A stretch of 8,042 nucleotides of DNA from JBBIPA01 sp037443085 (lineage in GTDB: Bacteria; Chloroflexota; Dehalococcoidia; GIF9; UBA5629), in contig JBBIPA010000069.1 of the NCBI GenBank assembly GCA_037443085.1, forward strand, positions 1 through 8,042, written 5' to 3'. Positions within the stretch are counted from its first letter, which is position 1. Each line of letters begins with the position of its first letter. The translations under genes and the position numbers were made by a program. Of the stretch, positions 4,810 through 8,042 are shown in pieces. Below the pieces are notes generated by a model. That model did not search any database and was not told where the DNA came from. It saw only the letters and a list, made by a program, of their open reading frames with translations.

Positions 4810-7170
4810 TTATGCCTTATATATTTTTACTCTGGTATTGAACAATGCCGATTGCCCGCTGATGTAATCGTAATCTACGCCGGTGATATCGTTGGGATTT
4901 ATGCCTATTCCCTTTGCCCATCTGCCGCAGGAGGTATGTCCCTGACCCTGAGCGATGGCCACTACCTGGGGGTGAATTCCCTGGAACACCCTAGCTCGCG
5001 CCTTGATTTTGCTGACTGGAGATTCCACCCAGACCATCACTCCGTCTTTGATGCCCATGCTGCCTGCTGTCTTGGCATTTATTTCCACGAAGTTAGTCCA
5101 GCCGTAGCCATGCATCACCATAAAAATTTCCTGTGCCCAAGGATAGTTTTGATTGCCGTCATCCACGTCTAACAGCGGATGATAGCTGGTTAAGATAAGC
5201 GGATAGGCTGTTTTGTCTCCCAGGAACTTAGTATCCTCATAGTGTGGCAGGCATGCCGTCCTGTCACCAGTCCATTTCCCTGCTTCCTTGAGGGCAGCCT
5301 CCATGTTACCTGAATAGAACTCAAATTTCTTCGATGGTGTATTGAATAGCTGATAATACTTATAATATTTGTAATTTGTTCCTGCCCACACCCCTTTTTG
5401 CAAAAGATTGTCCCAGTACATTATGGTACTGGTGCGGTATTTCACAAAGCCTTCAGCATTATTACCGATATTCTCAAAAGACTGCGCCACGCTGCCACCC
5501 ATCCGCTTTGCCAGGTCAAAGATAATATCTCCCGTAGGTTTGATATTATGTACTGACTTGACCACCGGCTGCTTCAGCTTCAGTTCGTAGAAACCTGAGC
5601 CCGGCGGGCAGTGGTCATAGCCCCAATCTTCCATGAAGGTACTGGCGGGCAAAACTATGTCAGCAAACTCTGCCATCTCGGTGATGGCTGGGGCAACGTG
5701 GATGTAATAGGGTATCTTAGCCATGGCTTTGTCCCAGCGGCTGGCATTGGGAGCGGACATATTGAAATTGCTGTGAAAGCCGATTGCCATATCTATGGGG
5801 TAGGGGTTGTCGGTTAGTATAGAGTCCGCTGCCTGATTAGTGACCACGCCGGCAGCAATAAATTTATCTTTCCTGCGGAGGTCGAGGCTTGTCTGTGTCC
5901 TGCCTTCTCTGGCGATGCTGTCGTCGGTTATGGCGGGCATCTCTTTATATTTGGGATATTCCTGATAGATGACGCCGCCGGGGACATCGATGCTGCCGAC
6001 CAGGGCATTAAGGCAGAAGATAGCATAGCTGGCATAGCTGCCGTTGGGCCAGCAGGTAGCGCCTCTGCCTCTCCAGGCGATGGCTGGTCTAGTTTGTGCA
6101 AACTCTCTGGCTATTCGGTATATGGTGTCAGCCTTGATTCCAGTTACCAGGGCAATCTTCTCAGGGCTGTGGCTGCCGAGCACCAGTTTGCGGTATTCAG
6201 CGAATCCGGTCGTCCAGTTCTGGATGAAGCTTTTATCGTAAAGCTCCTCGCTGATGATGACGTGGGCGATGGCCAGCGCCAGAGCAGCATCGGTGCCAGG
6301 GTTAATTGGCAACCACTGGTCAGCCTTGGCAGCGGTAACAGAATAGCGTGGGTCGATGACCACAATTTTGGCCCGGTTGGGACGCTCGCGGCGCAGTTTG
6401 CCCCACATCCTCAAATTGCGTGCCAGCGGTTTTTGTGACTCGATGATGCTGGCACCGAAGGAAAGGATGTAGTTGGTATGCTCCAGGTCATAGGCGCTGG
6501 TGGTATAGTTGCCGTCCGCCATCCATTGACCGGCCTTGTCAGCCTCGTTCTCCAGTCCTTCGCGGGAGATGGCATTGGGAGTGCCGTAGGCAGCGGCGAA
6601 GCGGTTGATTAAATCTTCATTGCTTATAGTGTTTAGCCCGTAAAGCAGCAGCAGCTTATGTGCCTGGTTCCTGTCCCGGAGCGCTTTCAGACGGTTGCTC
6701 ACCTCGTTCAGTGCTTGCTCCCAGGACAGGGCAGTCCAGCCGGGGTCTATGCCCTTGCCCTTCTGGGGATTGGTCCTTTTCAGCGGGCTTTTTATTCTGT
6801 CCGGGTTGTAGAGAACTTGAAGACCGATGTGGGAGCGAGGGCAGTTTTCCCCTTCGGAGACTCTTGATAGGGGATTACCGCCGATATGAACTGCTTTATC
6901 GTAAACTATTCTGACTCTGGTAGCGCAGCGGGTAGGGCAGTTCAAACAGGAGGTTGCCACCCACTTGTCGGTGACCACGCCGTACGGTGGCTCATCAGCA
7001 GATGAGGCAAGTGCAATCTCGGGCTTTTTCAGCAGATAGCTGGCAGTTATGGTAGCTGCGGCAAAGGCGGAAGCATTAAGAAAAGTACGTCGGCTGATTA
7101 CCAGGCCGTCGGACTGTTTCTCTTCTGAACTCTGTGCAGGGCTGTTTTCGCTGTTATTATCGGGAAGCAT
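4810..7170 (-). CDS. Tat-exported molybdopterin oxidoreductase catalytic subunit (DMSO reductase superfamily)
   Basis: 786 residues, first gene of the operon. A twin-arginine signal, SRRTFL at 26-31 followed by a hydrophobic stretch to about 47, predicts Tat export. Cys 75/78/82/110 (C-x2-C-x3-C-x27-C) binds the first 4Fe-4S cluster. The molybdopterin core follows (about 115-560), with typical segments VVIDPRYS at 270-277, the INPGTDAAL region near 289-297, LNALVGSIDVPGG at 387-399 and EFADIVLPAS at 501-510. A C-terminal dinucleotide-binding domain ends in GQGH and NPND (near 742-761). The length fits PsrA/PhsA/TtrA/ArrA relatives. Aligned from memory with E. coli FdhF through the shared GT-x-N segment (196-199), the Mo-ligand position falls on Glu207, not Cys, Sec or Ser. 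AAGGGG sits 12 nt before the ATG, and the leader is about 92 nt. The substrate (sulfur oxyanion, polysulfide, arsenic or other) cannot be assigned. Confidence 0.92.
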   Translation of the reverse strand: MLPDNNSENSPAQSSEEKQSDGLVISRRTFLNASAFAAATITASYLLKKPEIALASSADEPPYGVVTDKWVATSCLNCPTRCATRVRIVYDKAVHIGGNPLSRVSEGENCPRSHIGLQVLYNPDRIKSPLKRTNPQKGKGIDPGWTALSWEQALNEVSNRLKALRDRNQAHKLLLLYGLNTISNEDLINRFAAAYGTPNAISREGLENEADKAGQWMADGNYTTSAYDLEHTNYILSFGASIIESQKPLARNLRMWGKLRRERPNRAKIVVIDPRYSVTAAKADQWLPINPGTDAALALAIAHVIISEELYDKSFIQNWTTGFAEYRKLVLGSHSPEKIALVTGIKADTIYRIAREFAQTRPAIAWRGRGATCWPNGSYASYAIFCLNALVGSIDVPGGVIYQEYPKYKEMPAITDDSIAREGRTQTSLDLRRKDKFIAAGVVTNQAADSILTDNPYPIDMAIGFHSNFNMSAPNASRWDKAMAKIPYYIHVAPAITEMAEFADIVLPASTFMEDWGYDHCPPGSGFYELKLKQPVVKSVHNIKPTGDIIFDLAKRMGGSVAQSFENIGNNAEGFVKYRTSTIMYWDNLLQKGVWAGTNYKYYKYYQLFNTPSKKFEFYSGNMEAALKEAGKWTGDRTACLPHYEDTKFLGDKTAYPLILTSYHPLLDVDDGNQNYPWAQEIFMVMHGYGWTNFVEINAKTAGSMGIKDGVMVWVESPVSKIKARARVFQGIHPQVVAIAQGQGHTSCGRWAKGIGINPNDITGVDYDYISGQSALFNTRVKIYKA

Positions 7171-7269
7171 GTTTACTTTTTGCCCCTTAGCCCACAGCCA
7201 CCCGTTCAGAATTTAACTTGTAAGCAATGAAGCGGTTAAGCAAACACTGGCTGATTTATGCTGACGAAA

Positions 7270-7299
7270 ATCATAGCAAACAGGGGATGCGCCTGTCAA
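7270..7299 (-). promoter_or_regulatory. Main promoter of the respiratory operon (extended -10)
   Basis: On the minus strand there is a perfect -35 TTGACA (7294-7299), an 18-bp spacer and a -10 TATGAT (7270-7275), preceded by TG one base upstream to form an extended -10 element (TGCTATGAT). Predicted start is near 7263. No other promoter of similar quality was noticed in the short gaps of the operon, so all five genes are probably co-transcribed from here. Confidence 0.85.
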
Positions 7300-7322
7300 C
7301 TTTTCCTAAAATTGGGCTAAGA

Positions 7323-7339
7323 AATACTTTTTTAATACT
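7323..7339. repeat. AATACT direct repeat upstream of the operon promoter
   Basis: AATACT (7323-7328), five T residues, AATACT (7334-7339). The two copies are 11 bp apart, one helical turn, and lie about 24 bp upstream of the operon -35 box in an AT-rich stretch. This is suitable for an activator site or an UP-like element. The short repeat in AT-rich DNA may also be chance. Confidence 0.35.
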
Positions 7340-7524
7340 GAAATAGTGCTAATGGAGACGAATTATGTGATTTAATATGGCTTGTTAGACGTGGTTCGAA
7401 TGCAGGATGGTCAACAGACAATAAGAAGCGGGTAATAGGCTATGATTGTAATCGGGTATCTAGTTGAGGGAGAACCTGCGAGCTGGGGACTACTTTGCCA
7501 GCGAGTGGGTTGAGTTCATAGTTG

Positions 7525-7839
7525 CTAGTTATATTCGTAGAGTGCGCATATAATAGCAGTGAATTTCCCCTGGCCGATTCCGGCTACTGTTGCTATCTGC
7601 TTCAAATCGTTGAATTTGCCCATTGATAGCCTGGTATTTAAAATCCTGCGGGCAAGTCTATCGCCTAAAACTTTTTGCCCTGCATATGCTTCCAGTACAC
7701 TTATTATTTCATCTACTGAATTCAAAGAGTTCAGTCTGTCTAATATCTTGCCCACTTTTTTCGGGGTAATGTTCTTGGGCAATGAGTAGAGCCGAGGTCT
7801 TTGCCTGGTCTTTTTGCGGGAGTAATTACGACTGGACAT
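7525..7839 (-). CDS. Small basic helix-hairpin-helix protein
   Basis: 104 residues from the ATG at 7839. The first 30 residues are strongly basic (Arg/Lys-rich) and probably disordered. Residues about 27-70 look helical, and residues about 62-100 form a helix-hairpin-helix with an ILNTR entry and the hairpin VAGIGQGKF at 85-93, the type of non-specific DNA-binding motif found in ComEA-like and repair proteins. The reading frame stays open upstream to an ATG at 7923, which would add 28 residues. I prefer 7839 because a good promoter lies inside that extension with a start near 7881, and the extension does not look like part of a domain. Neither start has a strong ribosome binding site. There is no signal peptide, so a cytoplasmic nucleic-acid-binding role is inferred. 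The exact family and function are not recognised. It has its own promoter and is separated by more than 350 nt from the operon downstream. Confidence 0.7.
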   Translation of the reverse strand: MSSRNYSRKKTRQRPRLYSLPKNITPKKVGKILDRLNSLNSVDEIISVLEAYAGQKVLGDRLARRILNTRLSMGKFNDLKQIATVAGIGQGKFTAIICALYEYN

Positions 7840-7887
7840 TTGTTGCTCTGCCGGGAAAACTATGCCTTGATGGGGCTTGGCAGTAAT

Positions 7888-7916
7888 AGTATAGAACGCA
7901 TAAATGGAGTTGCCAA
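7888..7916 (-). promoter_or_regulatory. Promoter of the helix-hairpin-helix gene
   Basis: On the minus strand the -35 is TTGGCA (7911-7916), the spacer 17 bp and the -10 TATACT (7888-7893), each one mismatch from consensus. The predicted start near 7881 leaves a leader of about 42 nt before the ATG at 7839. It would exclude the ATG at 7923. Confidence 0.6.
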
Positions 7917-7922
7917 TCACCA

Positions 7923-7941
7923 TAAAGTCACGTTGACTTTA
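7923..7941. repeat. Perfect 19-bp inverted repeat upstream of the helix-hairpin-helix promoter
   Basis: TAAAGTCA-CGT-TGACTTTA has two perfect 8-bp arms around a 3-bp centre. It ends six bases upstream of the -35 box, centred near -51 relative to the predicted start, which is a plausible activator or operator position. No T-tract follows on either strand, so it is not a terminator. The binding protein is unknown. Confidence 0.55.
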
Positions 7942-8042
7942 GCCATTTAGTCCTGTAGCACAAAGTATATATCGGGGAATCGCTCTAATGGATTCAAATC
8001 AGCGAGAGCAAATCGTAGCTTTGGTAATTAGTCTAGTGTCTT

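Larger units (their letters stand above)
7171..7524. other. Intergenic region: operon leader and promoter, no gene seen
   Basis: From 7171 to about 7263 this is the probable 5' leader of the respiratory operon. It contains a 6-bp complementary pair (CAGCCA / TGGCTG) that could close a long weak hairpin. The promoter is at 7270-7299 and an AT-rich stretch with a direct repeat follows to 7339. From 7340 to 7524 I see no convincing ORF, RNA gene, or T-tailed terminator for the upstream helix-hairpin-helix gene. GCTGG...CCAGC near 7482-7502 is only a 5-bp stem. Confidence 0.6.

Noticed and set aside
7385..7410. tRNA T-arm-like sequence GTGGTTCGAATGC
   Set aside because: The flanking five bases on each side do not pair, and no acceptor, D or anticodon stem fits around it, so it is not a tRNA or a clear tRNA remnant.
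7482..7502. GCTGG...CCAGC stem as terminator of the helix-hairpin-helix gene
   Set aside because: Only five base pairs with a long loop and no T-tract on the minus strand.
1..8042. CRISPR arrays, insertion sequences, attachment sites
   Set aside because: No regularly spaced repeats, transposase-like coding sequence or terminal inverted repeats were seen. The tRNA is intact, with no integrase or duplicated tRNA end inside the window.

Overview
The window looks like a stretch of bacterial chromosome of moderate GC. It holds a tRNA gene, two small stand-alone genes and one long minus-strand respiratory operon. A Chloroflexota / Dehalococcoidia-like anaerobe is my best guess, based on the gene complement (Tat-exported molybdoenzyme, NrfD anchor, fused NarI-like/HdrD protein, FmdB zinc ribbon). 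That is an inference, not something the sequence proves. Sigma-70-type promoters are unusually clear: four -35/-10 pairs with 17-18 bp spacers precede the four transcription units. Start codons are mixed (ATG, GTG and TTG).

Layout. At 1-75 (minus) is a complete tRNA-Gly(CCC) with encoded CCA and its own promoter at 88-116. Divergent from it, a promoter at 191-220 drives a 60-residue FmdB-family zinc-ribbon protein (263-445, plus, TTG start). This unit ends at an intrinsic terminator (504-527) that overlaps the last codons of the convergent operon. The operon (7170 to 515, minus) is transcribed from an extended -10 promoter at 7270-7299. Its order is: Tat-secreted molybdopterin oxidoreductase (786 aa), four-cluster ferredoxin subunit (228 aa), ten-helix NrfD/PsrC-type membrane subunit (408 aa), a 74-aa two-helix protein resembling part of a SdhC subunit, and a 681-aa fusion of a NarI/HdrE-like membrane domain with a HdrD-like domain (two 4Fe-4S motifs plus two complete CCG modules). 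Gaps inside the operon are 11, 10, 58 and 31 nt. The 353-nt gap 7171-7524 holds the operon promoter and leader but no gene. At 7525-7839 (minus) a basic helix-hairpin-helix protein has its own promoter, just downstream of a perfect 19-bp inverted repeat.

How the operon may work. The first three subunits are a standard PsrABC-type complex iron-sulfur molybdoenzyme, with catalysis outside the membrane and a quinone-facing anchor. The last gene adds a heme-b-type membrane domain tied to a cytoplasmic heterodisulfide-reductase-like site. The whole set resembles DsrMKJOP/Hme complexes, with the cytochrome DsrJ replaced by a molybdoenzyme and DsrM and DsrK fused. The inferred role is electron exchange between an extracytoplasmic substrate, menaquinone and a cytoplasmic thiol/disulfide couple. 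The substrate cannot be read from the sequence, and the molybdenum-ligand position of the catalytic subunit appears to lack the usual Cys, Sec or Ser.
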